64,000 nucleotides of DNA from Acidiflorens sp963847715 (GCA_963847715.1 CAWKAZ010000013.1:1-64000); one strand, 5' to 3'; numbered from the stretch's first letter, positions 1 through 11,996 are shown. Program-made: numbers and translations. Notes: generated from the sequence alone by a model not told the origin.

Positions 1-419
1 AATGACGCGATTGGCAAAGTGCGAAACGTTGAACATGTGGATGCAAAGCTTTCAAAGTACGTAACCAACCGATCGAGACCAGCACGTAACCGAGACCGGC
101 GAGCGCGGCTCTGGGCGAGCCAGTTCAAAGCTTGTCCCGCTCCCTCGATCACAACGCAAACCAGCGCGACCGGCGGACCCGCCAATCCGGTCCGGCCAGT
201 TGACCAAATGCCAGTCTTCCAAACGAGACCAAGGCCCGGCAGCCAGATAGCGCGCAGGACCTTGGCAACGGCGTTGAGAGGCGCGCGGACGCTCATCTTT
301 CCGACCATCGGCCGATAGGGGACCAAGTTGTTGTTGAAGTAACTGAGCTGACTTGCTGCCCACGCCGCGTAAATCGGAAGTTTTTCGCTTAGCGTATCTT
401 CGCTCCGATACCGATACAC
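1..419 (-). CDS. Partial unknown protein running off the left edge
   Basis: This minus-strand frame is open without a stop from about position 435 to the window edge. It gives protein-like sequence (for example LPIYAAWAASQLSYFNNNLV, then a hydrophobic stretch ALVCVVIEGAGQALNWLAQ). I set the start at a GTG at 419, but a TGA just upstream and the frame damage nearby mean the true start may lie further up in another phase. I do not recognise the family. The stretch between 420 and 616 shows no gene that I can support. Confidence 0.35.
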   Translation of the reverse strand, partial: MYRYRSEDTLSEKLPIYAAWAASQLSYFNNNLVPYRPMVGKMSVRAPLNAVAKVLRAIWLPGLGLVWKTGIWSTGRTGLAGPPVALVCVVIEGAGQALNWLAQSRARRSRLRAGLDRLVTYFESFASTCSTFRTLPIAS

Positions 420-616
420 CGCGCTTACCCCCTCGCTGACAGTCGATCAAGCGCGGTCCTCAGGCGGCGGCTTCAATAACAGTGTGTATCAGCAAAAATC
501 TTCGGCGCTGAGCCCCGGCCCAGTCAAGGCCGAGGCGCAGTCGTTTTCTTTGGAAGTGTTTTTAAGGTCGCGCACTATTGGGCAGGGATGCATTTCGCTT
601 CGAGGTCCACCGCCTG

Positions 617-853
617 TCAATGCTGAACGCAAACGCCTCCGTGATATCGAGCACACCTGCGCATGGCTCGGCGTTCCTGGCGCATACCGGCTCTGGACTG
701 GCAGACACCGTTAACCATTACCCTGCCCGCGCCACAGCCCATGCGGACTTGCGTGATCATGTGGTCCGGCTGAGTAAGCGGCGCTGGCGTCATTGCTTGT
801 GCCGATGTTGCGATGGCAAAAGCAAAGCCAGCAGCGGCAATCAACTTGATCAT
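617..853 (-). CDS. Small secreted protein, rhizobial GCGxG type
   Basis: The 78-residue product starts at the ATG at 853, preceded by a purine-rich GAGAGGAAAAGA. A longer reading is possible but would place the signal peptide internally. It opens with a classic Sec signal peptide (MIKLIAAAGFAFAIATSAQA), so it is probably periplasmic. The mature part carries a GCGAGRVMVNGVC segment and a second cysteine near the end, a pattern I associate with short hypothetical proteins of Bradyrhizobium and relatives. Function is unknown. Its style differs from the acidobacterial genes on the right and supports a foreign origin for this end of the window. Confidence 0.6.
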   Translation of the reverse strand: MIKLIAAAGFAFAIATSAQAMTPAPLTQPDHMITQVRMGCGAGRVMVNGVCQSRAGMRQERRAMRRCARYHGGVCVQH

Positions 854-1628
854 TCTTTTCCTCTCTTTTTCGATGAGCACCAAGAAAAATACTGATGGCA
901 TAATGAACACCTGCTGAACAGCCATTCACAAATTCATCGTTACCGGCCATCGCCGCAATCCGCCGCGGCTTGCGTGTGTACGGCACACCTCGATCGAGCG
1001 TTACGCCGGTTAGCGGTTATCGCGGCTGTCTTCTTGATTTATCTTCTTCGCCGCAGGCAGGGACGCCGCGAGTGGCTGCCCACGGCGAGAGGCCGCCAAC
1101 CCGGCCGCCGCCACCCGCGCCCGCTGGCTGATTTCGGCGCCCGGTAAATCGGCTGATAAAGTGCATCGGTGAGCGCGCTGGCTTCCCATTCCCGGTTCAT
1201 TGTCAGATGCTGCGCCGCCCGTGCGGCTACGCCCTGGCGAGCAAAGGGCACGACACGGCGAATTCTGGACTTGGCTTGGGCATCGATCGATACAGCACAT
1301 CGATCGATACAGCACACGGTCCACTACAGCGAACTAAGTCCAACGCCGTTCAAGGACTTCTGGCGCGACAGTATCCGGCCGGACGAGCTTGCGCGGGGAA
1401 GGCGATTGAAGCGGCTACCTTGAGGCCGGGACCGCCTCGGCACACCGCCGGCACCAGCCGCCGTCCCTCGACGATTTCGGCCTCAGGTCGCGCGCCTAAT
1501 TTGGAATGAATAACGGTTCCCGGGCGAGTGATTTAAGTCAATCATCAATCCACCAGCTACAATGCGCTCTGCGAAATCTGCGGTCTGTCCTATAGTTGTT
1601 ACCTGACCACCGCGGCGCCCGAGCGACA
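854..1628. other. Gene-poor stretch with a 17-nt tandem duplication
   Basis: No convincing coding sequence is seen on either strand; the open frames here are short, overlapping and of odd composition. At 1281-1314 the 17-nt unit CATCGATCGATACAGCA occurs twice in tandem, each copy holding the palindrome ATCGAT. The rest may be degraded coding DNA, as in the neighbouring broken genes. Confidence 0.4.
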
Positions 1629-4600
1629 ATGCCGATCATTGCGACAGCCCAACTCCCGCCACCCAGCAGTTGGGAGGAATTCGAACAGATTTGCGCCGAC
1701 CTGTTCTCCTTGGAATGGGGCGACAAGAAACTCGTACGGCATGGTAGGACGGGGCAACGCCAGAACGGCGTTGATATCCACGGCAAACCGGCGACCGGCG
1801 GCAGCGGCGGCGTGCAGTGCAAGGGTAAGCGCATCTGGCCACCGAAGAAGCTTACTGCGGCTGAAGTCACTGCCGAGGTCAAGAAGGCGAGGAAGTTCGC
1901 GCCGGCGCTAACTGAATTCATCGTCGTCACCACGGCGGACGACGATGCGAAGCTGCAAGCCCATGCCCGGCAGATCACCAGGCGCCATGAGAACAAGAAG
2001 CTATTCAGCGTCCATGTCTACGGCTGGCAGGAGCTAGAGCGCCGTATCAAAAACCACGACCAGTTAATCCAAAAATACTATGGCTTTTTGGGCTTTGCGG
2101 CGGTTGCCCGAAAGGTCGACGCGCTTCCGGCACGAGCCGCCGACTTGATTGTCGATCGCCTCCAAGGCGCAAACCTTTCGTCGTTTGCTCAAGTAGCAGC
2201 CAACCAGCTCCCGCCCAGCATCGATGCTTTGCGACCGACATTGGCCGACGCGCTGCGGCGGGACTTTGCCCGGCGTTATGACCAGGCTTTGCAGCGCACA
2301 CTCTTTCCGGAATTGCAAAAAATCGACCTTTTCCGCGAGCTTGCGCGTGAAACTGAGGAATCCGAACTCGCGGTTTATGGCCCGGATCTATGTCGGAGTA
2401 TCTTTCTGCGCGCCGCGCGCAGCACCGCTGTCCGCAAAGATATTTTAGAGGCGAAGAGACTACTGACGCTGGCGCTTGGCCTCCAAGGTACGGAAGAAGA
2501 GACGAGCGCGCTGGCGCGGATTGCGGTCGCGGAGGGCAACGCCGAGTCGGGCGATTCGGCTGTTGCGCGACAAGACCGATGCCAATTCTCGGTCGATTTT
2601 ACTCAGCATTCTCGCACAAGAAAAAGCGCCGCAGGCGGCGCTCGACTGGCTCGCCGATCAGAAGCTATGTGCAGGCGATCTCACCCAAAACGGCATCATA
2701 GCGCTATGCCGAATTCACGTGGCGCGCAAGGACTTGGCGAGGTGCTAAAGATCCTGACCGACCTGCCCGAGCAGCGCCTCGAGGAGTCACCCTATTTTTA
2801 TTTCTTTCGTGGCGCGGTTGGCTTCGCATCGATCTTCGCAAAGCCGGATCGGGCCTTTGTGCTGGATGGGTTTCCACTCGACTTGCTTCACTTCCCTTTG
2901 GCTATGCCAGAGGCGCAGCGGGGGCCCGTCCTCGATGCGGCGATCGGTGACCTCAACCGCTTTTTGCCATTCACCGCTGCACTCCATCTGCCGCACGCGC
3001 GCCACATCACAGAGAGCTCGATTATTTGGGCCGAGCTTGTTCATCCGGGGCGCAAGGCGCAGGCACTGGCCAAGCTTCGTCAGGAGATGCAGGACCCTTC
3101 GCAGGCGGTAAAACGCGTGGTGTTTGCGCTCGTCTTTGATCCGGAATTCGACCCGGCGACACTTGCTCAGTTCTTGAAACGGCGCGAGGCCATGGGTGGC
3201 CTTGACGGAGAAGACTTGCACGCGGCTTTCGTGCTCACGCTGAATAAGAACGAACCGCGCGGCGTCGTGAACTTCATTACAGAGCATCGCCCGCAGCTTG
3301 AAGAAAGCTTGGGCAAGCCTGGTGTATTGGCGCTCGAGATTCGTGCGCTCGCGCTGGCCAGGGATGCCACCGCTGCCAAGCGCGTATTTGATGAGAACAT
3401 GGCAATGTTCGACGCTGCGACCACAGCGCAGCTCGGCGCCGAAATCGCCAAGGCAGAAGGCGCAGACCCCGTTGCCGAGCATATGCGCGTCTATGAGGCC
3501 GTGAAATCCACGGACGCTTTGCGCGAGCTCATTCGCGTCCTGATTCAAGCCAACGATTATCGTGGCACTGCGAAATTCGCCGAGGAGCTCTACGGTCAGA
3601 CTAACGCACCCCACGACATCCTAATGGCAGCACGCGCTGCTTTAAACGCCGGCGACGAGGATAATTTTGTCAGACTCGCAGAGCTTCATCCCGTGATCGT
3701 GCATAGCGACACGGAGTTGGCGTTGCGTTATGCGTGGAATCTAGTGAAGCAGGGCCAACTCAACGATGCCAAAGCAGTGTCGGCAGAAGCACGGAAGCGC
3801 ACGCCGGCAGCGCGCGACCTTAATCTCGACATTACTCTAGCGATCCAGACCGGCGAATGGGATCAGCTCGCCGAGATTTTAACGGCGAGCCTCACGGATG
3901 TCGACAACCTGAATGGCCTCGCGCTTATCCGCGCTGCCAATCTGGCTCGCGCAGTGGGTCAAGGTCCGATGATCGATTTGATGGAAGCTGCCGTCAGAAA
4001 GGCCCCTGATGATCCTGCTGTTCTGATTGGCGCCTAGGACTGGAAGATTCGAAGCCACAGGCTCAGGAATGGTTCAAGCGCGCACTTGACCTTTCTGGCC
4101 CTGACGGTCCGGTCAAGCGCTTTGAATTGAAGGAGCTCCTACCGCATCAGAAGGAGTGGAACGAGCACGCTCGAAAGATTTCCGGCCTCGTGGTGAGCGG
4201 CGACCTTCCACTGGTATTTGCGGCGCCGGGCTTGCGGACGACGTTGGTTGATGTGGTGCTGCGCAATTTTGTGCGCAACAGCGCTCTAGCCGACCCTCGA
4301 AAGCGCGTGGCCCTGATGATGTTCAGTGGCCGACGGCTTCCGGCGCCAATCGGGTCGGCTAAGCGCGTCGCGATCGACGTGTCGGCGCTGATGGTAATGG
4401 GATGGCTGGGGCTCAAGGTATTCGACGCTTTCCCCGAAATCGTGCTGCCCTCGGCGGCCCTTTACGAGCTGTTCGAAGGTCGGGCGAGAATTCGCCAACA
4501 TCAAAAGTCGCTCCTGCAGCGCGCCGTTCAGGTCCATGATGCCATCGCCCGTGGCAAGCTGAGGGTCTTTAGCGCGTTGGCCGGCGGCCGCGATGCCCTA

Positions 4601-5921
4601 GCAGAAGAGATCGGCGTTGAGCTCGCCAGGCTCTTGCGCGCTAGCGAGGCGGACGGAGGTTTTCAGTACTTCGCCCTGCACCGGTTCATGCACTTGGCCT
4701 AAGCAACCTCAGCGATGCCGATATGTCGGCATATTTGCCTCGCTTGGCTGATATGCACGCTTTGCTTGCAGTATTGTCCGAGCGCGGCGCGATTGAACAA
4801 GGTGTCGAAGAAACGGCCAGAAGTTATTTCGCGGTGCAAGATCAAGGATGGAGATCATCAACTCGTCCGGAGATCGATAGGTCGCTCTACATCGACGGCT
4901 TGGCGCTGGTGTACTTGCAAACCACCAACCTGCTTGACGTCGTGATGCAAACTTTTACCAACGTCTTTGTCGACGCCACGACCGCTGACGAAGCCTCGGC
5001 GCTGATCGAGTATGACCACCACGTCACTGACGTGCAAAATGCCATCGATGCAATCCGGCTTGCGGTTCGCAGTGCGCACACGGCTGGCAAGATCACGTTC
5101 GGGCCGCGAGTTGCCCCGCGTGAGACCGAGCCTGGCGGCCCCGACAGCTCGACCATTCATTTGTTGTCGGATTTCAATGATGCAGAGATCCTCATCGTCG
5201 ATGACCGGGCGCTTAATAAGGTGCAGTTTGGCACCGATAAACACAACCGACGCGCGCGGTGCGTGAGCACGCTTGATGTGATCGAAGAATTGGCCGTGCG
5301 GAAGGTACTTTCCCCTACCGAACGCACCGCGCTTCGGTACCGACTCCGCATTGCCGGCGCCGTGTTGGTCCCTGTTGACGCCGACGAAATCCGCGCGGCG
5401 GCAGATCGCAACAAGCTCGCCGAGTCGCCGGAGTTCAGGGCGATCCGCGAAAGCGTGGCGCTGGCGCTCGCCGCACAAGTGCCGATATTCCCCGCCGAGA
5501 TGCCCTGGTTCATCGCGCTTATCGGCGCGACCAAAGGTGCGATTTACAAAATCTGGAACGAAGAGGCCGATACAGCCCGCGCGGCCAGCTTGTCGGATGC
5601 TATTTTCGGCCTTCACCCTCTGGCCGAGGAATGGGCTTCGAGATGGCAGAACCAGCCACCACCGGATTGGGTTCAGATCGCTAACCGCGTTGCGGTTGCT
5701 ACCCTGGCGATACCAGTTGAGATCGCCGACAAGCAAAGGTCGCCGCCTACGATAAATGGCTTGACAGTTGCGTGCTTGATCGCGTTCGCCGCACTGCACC
5801 CCTTACCTACCGCGGCGTCGTTGACCACATCAGGATGTTCATCACGACTTTCATCAATGACGATCGACAACTCGACGAAATGATCAAACACCTGAAGGAA
5901 CGAGGCAATGCCAAACCGTAA
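1629..5921 (+). pseudogene. Large PD-(D/E)XK nuclease + helical repeat + PIN-like protein, frameshifted
   Basis: Joined across frames this would be a protein of about 1,430 residues. Residues 12-140 look like a restriction-endonuclease fold of Mrr/DUF4297 type: WEEFEQICADLF, then D49 (NGVDIHG) and Q63-C-K65 (GVQCKGK), a D...QxK active site. The middle is alpha-helical and TPR-like. The C-terminal third has a PIN-like pattern: AIDVSALMVM, LYELFEGR, LYIDGLALVYL and ILIVDDRALNK. The reading phase changes at about 2,550, 2,735, 4,030, 4,662 and 5,735, and coding-like sequence resumes each time, so the gene is broken or the sequence has indels. The last phase ends at a TAA (5919-5921) that overlaps the next gene by 14 nt, which indicates coupling. 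I infer an antiviral or anti-plasmid effector; I do not recognise a named system. Confidence 0.6.
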
Positions 5922-8059
5922 TAAGCCTCGACGCTCGAAACCTTCCATCGAGGCGCGCCAAAAGCTGCCTACCACGGATCAGCTGAAGCGCTTTTGGACG
6001 ATGTTCCTGCTGGAAAAGTTAACGTCGCAGCTGCGCTCTGACGTTCTTTCCGACGGCGCCATCAGTGCCAAGTCTGGCTTGGCCATGCAGCACTCGGTGC
6101 GGTTCAACGAACAACTGGTGCTGACACGCGAATCCGTGTTTGCGGCCTTCGGAGCGGCCGGCGCCGGCCGCAAGCCGCAGCCGTTGAGGGATTTGAACGG
6201 CAAAACGGTGAGAGCCAAGGTGTGGGTCGACAAGGAAGGCCATGGGTACGTTCAAATAAAGAAGCAAAGCATACGGTTTGAGTTTGGTGGTCTTACGACT
6301 TCTGATACCGCGCAGCGCGTCGGTTTTGCCGAAGCCGCACTCAAATCGCACACGCTTGCCGGCGAATACAGCGAGCACGTTCTTGCACTTGCAAAAAAGC
6401 CGGGCTTCTCCCATCAGGAATTTTTCGAGATTGCAGAGTTGCTGGCGTCCTCGCCCGAACTATTTGCTGCAAGGCTTAACCGGAATTTGATCAGCAGGCG
6501 CATCGGCGTGCGCGAATTGATCCCGGAAGACGTGCGCTATTGGGATAATCTCACCGCAATTCTGAAAGTCTCAAGGAGCTTGGTCGAGTTCAACGCAAAT
6601 GAACTCGAACATGAGCGGAAGCTACGCCTCGCGCGCGATCCTGCGGTGGCACTGCGCTCTATTTCGCTGACCTTCCCCGCTCCATCGCTTGTGCCGGTGC
6701 ACCTATTCAAAGACGTTGATTCCGCTGCGCTTGAAATGATGCTCTCCGCATCGAGCGAGGTTGACGATCATTTCGCACTCATTGGCCTGTTTGAACTTTG
6801 TGTCAACAAAATTGCGGAAAATAAGAATATGGAGAAAATCGGCACCCAGATGCTCACCCGGCTGATCGGTGACATGGATCGCTTGGCGGTCGCTTGCAAT
6901 ATGTTTGGCGCGGCTTTCATCGTCGCCACCGCATACCTAGTACCCGGAATCACGAATTGCTGATGCACTCCCATCTGTTCGCCGCGGCTCGCGGCCTCCT
7001 CGCAAGTGGGGAGCAAGTGATTGACGTCATTCTCAAATTCACCTTTTTGAGGGGGGAAGGTTGGCGCGCAGCGTCGGGTGGGGGTGACTCACTTATTTGC
7101 GATAGTGGGTACTAGCCACCCACGAAACGTTAGGGCGCCGGCCTGTCTTCTGGCGCCGGCTCGCAGCGGCAGCTCACGGTTCTTTTGTAGTTCGCACATC
7201 GCGTGTCATGCAAATCAATGGCGAAGAATTGATCAACTGGGCCTTCGGCGTGGCCGGGGAGGATTACTTTACTTCTACGTTTGTCGACATGGCCGACGAG
7301 CCCAATTGGCGCCCGGATTGGATCGTGACGCGGTTCATGGTGGCCGATGCGGTCGGACAAGTCTTGGCCGCGATGTTGCGCATCCCAAAAGACGCGCAGC
7401 CGGCCCCGTGGGTCAGCATAGTTGACGCTGCAAAGAGCAAGCTCATCGCGCAGAATTCACTCATGCTCATCAACTGCCCCGCGGTACTCGAAGGTGAGCG
7501 GCGCGTTCTGGCCAGTTTCGAAATCCGCCCTGAGTTGGTGGCGATGAAAAACGAATTTATGGAAATACCGGACATTAGCCACTTCATTATGCTCACGCCC
7601 ATCGTTCAATCGTTCCAATTTCCAGCCGAGGCCACTGCTGCCGTAATGCATGTGGTCGATGCCATTCGCCGCGGCTCGAGTACGTTGGAAGATCGCACGT
7701 TGCAAGCGGCCCTCACACTTGCCGCTCATACGGCTCTGAAAATCAACAGTGGGCCACTGGCGGAGGCGGTGGTCAGGGCCGCACTCGACAAACTGAATAA
7801 CGTCAAAGAGCGGCAGCTGCTCGTGGAGAACACGCTGCGCCTGATTGAATGCTCGGGCGCCTACATCGACCGGACAGAAAGACAGGACGCTCTTGCCCGC
7901 TGGTTCGAGGAATTAGCGCATTCTGTTGATCTGCGTGTTGCCGCTGACTTGGAAGGACTGCTCGACTCTTTGACAAGGAGCCAGCCAGAGATTGCTTTGA
8001 AGCTTGGCCGCGCGAAAGCAATTCTTCGGCTTGGCTGTGGCAGTACCGTCGCTGCGTAG
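5908..8059 (+). pseudogene. Unrecognised partner of the nuclease-PIN protein, frameshifted
   Basis: The ATG at 5908 lies inside the 3' end of the preceding gene, so the two were probably translated together. The first 340 residues are in one phase, with an alpha/beta segment near residues 90-130 followed by mostly helical sequence. The phase changes near 6,940, and the stretch 7,050-7,110 is scrambled, with stops in all useful phases. Coding resumes from about 7,110 (GRRPVFWRRLAAAAHGSF, then INGEELINWAFGVAGEDYF) to the TAG at 8059. Restored length would be about 715 residues. No nuclease, helicase or transmembrane motif is visible. The overlap suggests that it works with the nuclease-PIN protein, perhaps as sensor or inhibitor. 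It could also be two separate genes with the second starting near 7,208. Confidence 0.5.
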
Positions 8060-8265
8060 CGATTAACCTCCGAAGTTGTATTTATTGCCGCAGGGAGGCG
8101 TCAGGGCAGCTAGAAATCCTGCCCTTCGATATTCAACTGATGTGACACCGCATGTCGTGCGACCATGAACCGCTCAATCAGTGTGTGCGTCAAATCCCAG
8201 CGCCACTTGCCCATCGCAAGGGTCGAGTTCATGCTGCTAGCATGCATCAGAAGTCGGAGCTCTCC

Positions 8266-10863
8266 ATGTCACTATCCGACCTGACTGATCCGGCGGCCGT
8301 CGATCAGGCTATGAACGAATTCGACCGCATCGGTCGGGATAATTTTCTGCGCAAGTATGGTTTTGGTCCTTCACGGGCTTACTTCGTCTGTCGCGACGGG
8401 AAGTATTACGATTCGAAAGCTATTGTCGGCGCCGCCCACGGATATCAATATCCGCAAAAGGGCCAGTTGCGCGCGGAGGACTTCAGCGGGGGAGAAAATA
8501 CTGTTCACGCCCGGCTCGAGGCGCTTGGGTTTTCCGTCGAGGTGCGTGGATTAGACGAGCCTCCGACGGTTACCAGCCATGATATAGAACTCATTCGTCA
8601 AAGCCGATCTCGGGATAGATACACGGACTTTTCCGACGAGGAGCGAGCAGCCCATAAGCGTGTACACGAAGCGCTTCGCCAACTCGGCGAGATAGCGGTT
8701 GATGAGCTTGGGCGGAGCCAGAGACTACGTCCTGAAATTTACCTCGGGTTTCCATCCAGCTTCTGGGATTCGCGGCGGAAAGCCAAAAGACCTATGGTTT
8801 GGCGTTTTCCGAAAGGAGAATGAGCAAGCGCTTTCTGGGTAATCCCCAGATCTTTATGATCGTCTCTGGCAAGGGGATTGAATACGGTGCTTTTCACCGC
8901 TTACCCACCCGGACGACTTCTCCAACCAGGAAATAAAAAAGCGGACGCGCGAGATCGCGAGGTCAGTTTTAGAACAGTTGCCGACGCCCGGATCACCGGA
9001 AGCTAAGGATCTGGCAGCCCAGTTGTTGAAATCAGGCAATTGGCATTATCGACAGAAAGCAGCGCCTCGAACCAAATCAATCGGAATACCAGAGTCTAGA
9101 TGATTGGCTGTCCTTCGTCAGATCCGATGAAGGAGTGCGGAATGCGGGCGGTGGAATCACCCGTTATGCGGTCGGTGATGCGGTCGATAAGGTCGATCTT
9201 GTAGAAGAGGTCCGGCAGATGGCCGAACTCTTCCGCCCGCTGATGGAGCATATTGTCGCTGACGCCCCGCCGACCACGCCACCTAAGAGTGTCTGCACTA
9301 CCGACAACAACACCGACGGCCGAAGAAGTGACGTTGCCAGCGTTTGGCGACCTGCTCCGCACCTTCCTGCGCGAGTTCGCTAAAGCGCGCAGTGCGCCGT
9401 TCCAGAAGACTGTTCCGCTCTGGAATGCCATGTCGGATGTGAAGACCAGGATCGAGCAGTTTCCGGCTGTCGAGAGTCGTCCAGACTTGCTGGTCAGCAT
9501 TAGCGTTGGCCAAGGCAACTGGGCAACAGTGCCTTGGATCGCGTTACTCAATACACGGATTACTAGATCGACCCAAGAAGGAATTTATGTCGTCTACCTT
9601 ATCGCAACGGAACTGGATCGCATTTTTCTCACGTTGAACCAAGGCACAACCAATCTCGTCCGCGAACTTGGCCAACGTGAAGCGCAGAAGCGCATGCTTG
9701 ACGTTGCGAACAAGAGTCGGGCGGCGATCGGCGATCTCGCAGCCGCGGGCTTCATCTTGGACAATAAGATCAGCTTGGGCGGCGATAGCTGGCTCGCCAA
9801 GAATTACGAGATTGGGACGATTGCTCACTACGATTTTGGTGCAACCGATATTCCCAATGATGAGCGGATGAATGCGTTGCTTAAGGCGGCGCTTGACGCT
9901 TACGACAGAGCCGTCGATGCGCCGGTGTCCGAGCCTTCGGCACCCGACGTTATTGAGCCAGAAGCGCCGCCTCCAGTTGTGCCCTACAGCATAGACGATG
10001 CGCTCTCTGAGCTTTTTCTTGAGCAGTCGTCGCTCGAGCGGCTCCTAGCGATCTGGACTGCAAAGAAGAATCTGATCTTACAAGGCGCGCCTGGTGTCGG
10101 AAAAAGCTTTGTAGCGAAACGACTAGCCTATCTGCTTCTGGAAGCGAAAGACTCCGGCCGTGTGGAGACTGTCCAGTTTCACCAGTCCTACAGTTACGAA
10201 GATTTCGTCCAAGGTTATCGACCCGATGGGAAAGGAGGATTTACCCTTCGTGACGGCGTGTTCCATCGTTTCTGCGAGAAGGCAGCCCTGTCACCGGGTC
10301 GCCCGCACGTTTTCATAATCGATGAGATCAATCGCGGAAACCTCTCTAAGATCCTCGGCGAACTCATGCTGCTAATTGAGCATGACAAACGGGGGCCTGC
10401 TTGGGCCACAGCCCTAACCTATTCGCAACCTGGCGAGCCGCTCTTCTTTGTTCCTGAGAATGTATATCTGCTCGGCATGATGAACACTGCCGATCGATCG
10501 CTTTCTATTGTCGATTATGCGCTTCGCCGGCGCTTCTCATTTGCGTTGCTTGAACCGATGTTTGCAAGCAGCAAATTTCGCGAGTTTCTGATCAACGCTG
10601 GCGTTCCAGATGGAATTGTCACGATGATTGTGGAACGGATGACAGCGCTTAATCAGGCCATTAGCGAGGATCGAACCAATCTCGGAGCCGGATATCGGAT
10701 CGGACATAGTTTCTTCGTTCCTCCCGAGGGATTCGAATACGACGCCGGCTGGTATCGCCGCGTCATTGAAACAGAGATTTTTCCGCTGCTCGAGGAATAT
10801 TGGTTTGACGATCCGGACAAAGCTGAACATTGGCGTCAGCAGCTCCTGCAAGGCGCCGCGTGA
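8266..10863 (+). pseudogene. mcrB: McrB-type GTPase with ScoMcrA-like N-terminal domain, frameshifted
   Basis: This is the motor subunit of a type IV (modification-dependent) restriction system. The start at 8266 has a GGAG nine bases upstream. Domains in order: a ScoMcrA-like head (SDLTDPAAVDQAMNEFDRIG, then YDSKAIVGAAHGYQYP), a middle region around 8,780-9,250 (HPDDFSNQEI, SLDDWLSFVRSDEG), a DUF3578/MrcB_N domain (FGDLLRTFLREFAKAR), and an AAA+ McrB GTPase with GAPGVGKS, VFIIDEINRGN and NTADRS. The AAA+ half is intact from about 9,290 to the stop. The 5' half changes phase at about 8,783, 8,832, 8,900, 9,060 and 9,280, so no full-length protein can be made as read. It is followed directly by mcrC with a GTGA overlap. 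The fused head domain probably reads the modified base. Confidence 0.82.
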
Positions 10864-11996
10864 CGATTCCGATCCGCAACCTCTACTACCTATTCCTCTA
10901 CGCTTGGGCTCGATTTCCAGGCGGAGCAATAGGGGAAGTCGGGATCGACAAAAGTCCGGATCTCCCAAGTCTATTCGCAAAGTTGCTTTCAGCCGGGACA
11001 CGCCGGCTCTTTAGGCGCGGGCTCGATCGCGGATACAAGACGTTCACAGATGAATTAATTGGCCCACGTGGGCGCATTCGTCTGGACCGAATGGTGAAGG
11101 AGGCGACGCAGCTACGAGGCACGGCCATCTGCGATTTTGACGACCTAACCCACGATGTTTTGCATCATCAGGTCCTCAAGGCGACGCTCACAAATTTGTC
11201 GCGTTGCGCAGATCTCGAAAAGGATATGAAGCACGAACTACGCGTACTAGCGCGAAGGTTCTACGACGTAGAGGACATTCGACTCTCGGCAAGCTGTTTC
11301 CGCCGGATCGAGATTTCGCGCAATAATCGCGAGTACTTTTTTCTCATTCGACTTTGCGAATTCGTCTTCTGGGCGCTCATGCCGGATGAACGTGGCGCTC
11401 CCACAGCAAAATTTCAGCAGGTGCTTGACGATGAAGTTCGAATGTCGGCCGTTTTTGAAGATTTCATCCGCAACTTCTTGCAGTTGCATCGTACTGAATA
11501 CCGTGTGCGGTCAGAAGCTCCAGAGTGGCTCGTGAGTGATGCAACAGAACACGATCTTACATTGTTGCCGCGCATGGTGACGGACGTAACTCTGCGACAT
11601 CCAACTCATACCGTGATAGTTGACGCCAAATTCTATAAGAACCCCCTGGCCCAAAGTCCTTACGGGGAGCGGGTGCGTTCACAGCACCTTTATCAACTGA
11701 TCACGTACCTTCAACATGAACGCGTACGCCACAGGGACAAGGGCCTTTCGGGAATGCTGATCTACCCTGCCGTTGGTCAGTCGCTACGCCTCCGATATCG
11801 GTTGCTCGGTATACCTATATTGGTCGCCACGATAGACCTCGGACGAGAGTGGCAGGATATCGAGGTCGAGCTCCACGGTCTGGTGGACGAGTGCGCGAGC
11901 GCTGCCGGTTATGAACTTGCACCTCAAGAAGCGGTACATACGGTGGATTTTGCGTCGCCGGCGCCATTAAGGCGCGAAGGATCGATGATCTCATAG
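10860..11996 (+). CDS. mcrC: McrC-type nuclease subunit of McrBC restriction system
   Basis: McrC supplies the cleavage activity that partners the McrB GTPase on modified DNA. I chose the GTG at 10860 because it overlaps the mcrB stop (GTGA), which fits coupled translation and leaves the typical start TIPIRNLYYLFLYAW; a TTG at 10830 is also in frame. The family's PD-(D/E)XK site is visible: TDVTL at about residue 241 and VIVDAKFYK at about 253-260. Length (378 residues) is normal and the frame is uninterrupted, in contrast to mcrB. With mcrB damaged, the system is probably inactive unless the mcrB frame changes are sequence errors. Confidence 0.88.
   Translation: MTIPIRNLYYLFLYAWARFPGGAIGEVGIDKSPDLPSLFAKLLSAGTRRLFRRGLDRGYKTFTDELIGPRGRIRLDRMVKEATQLRGTAICDFDDLTHDVLHHQVLKATLTNLSRCADLEKDMKHELRVLARRFYDVEDIRLSASCFRRIEISRNNREYFFLIRLCEFVFWALMPDERGAPTAKFQQVLDDEVRMSAVFEDFIRNFLQLHRTEYRVRSEAPEWLVSDATEHDLTLLPRMVTDVTLRHPTHTVIVDAKFYKNPLAQSPYGERVRSQHLYQLITYLQHERVRHRDKGLSGMLIYPAVGQSLRLRYRLLGIPILVATIDLGREWQDIEVELHGLVDECASAAGYELAPQEAVHTVDFASPAPLRREGSMIS

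Noticed and set aside
2787..3614. Minus-strand 275-codon frame inside the nuclease-PIN gene
   Set aside because: It is the complement of a coding region with strong codon bias; such antisense frames are common in GC-rich genes.
4858..5799. Minus-strand 313-codon frame inside the PIN-like region
   Set aside because: Antisense of the PIN-like segment; no protein family features, and the plus strand has the motifs.
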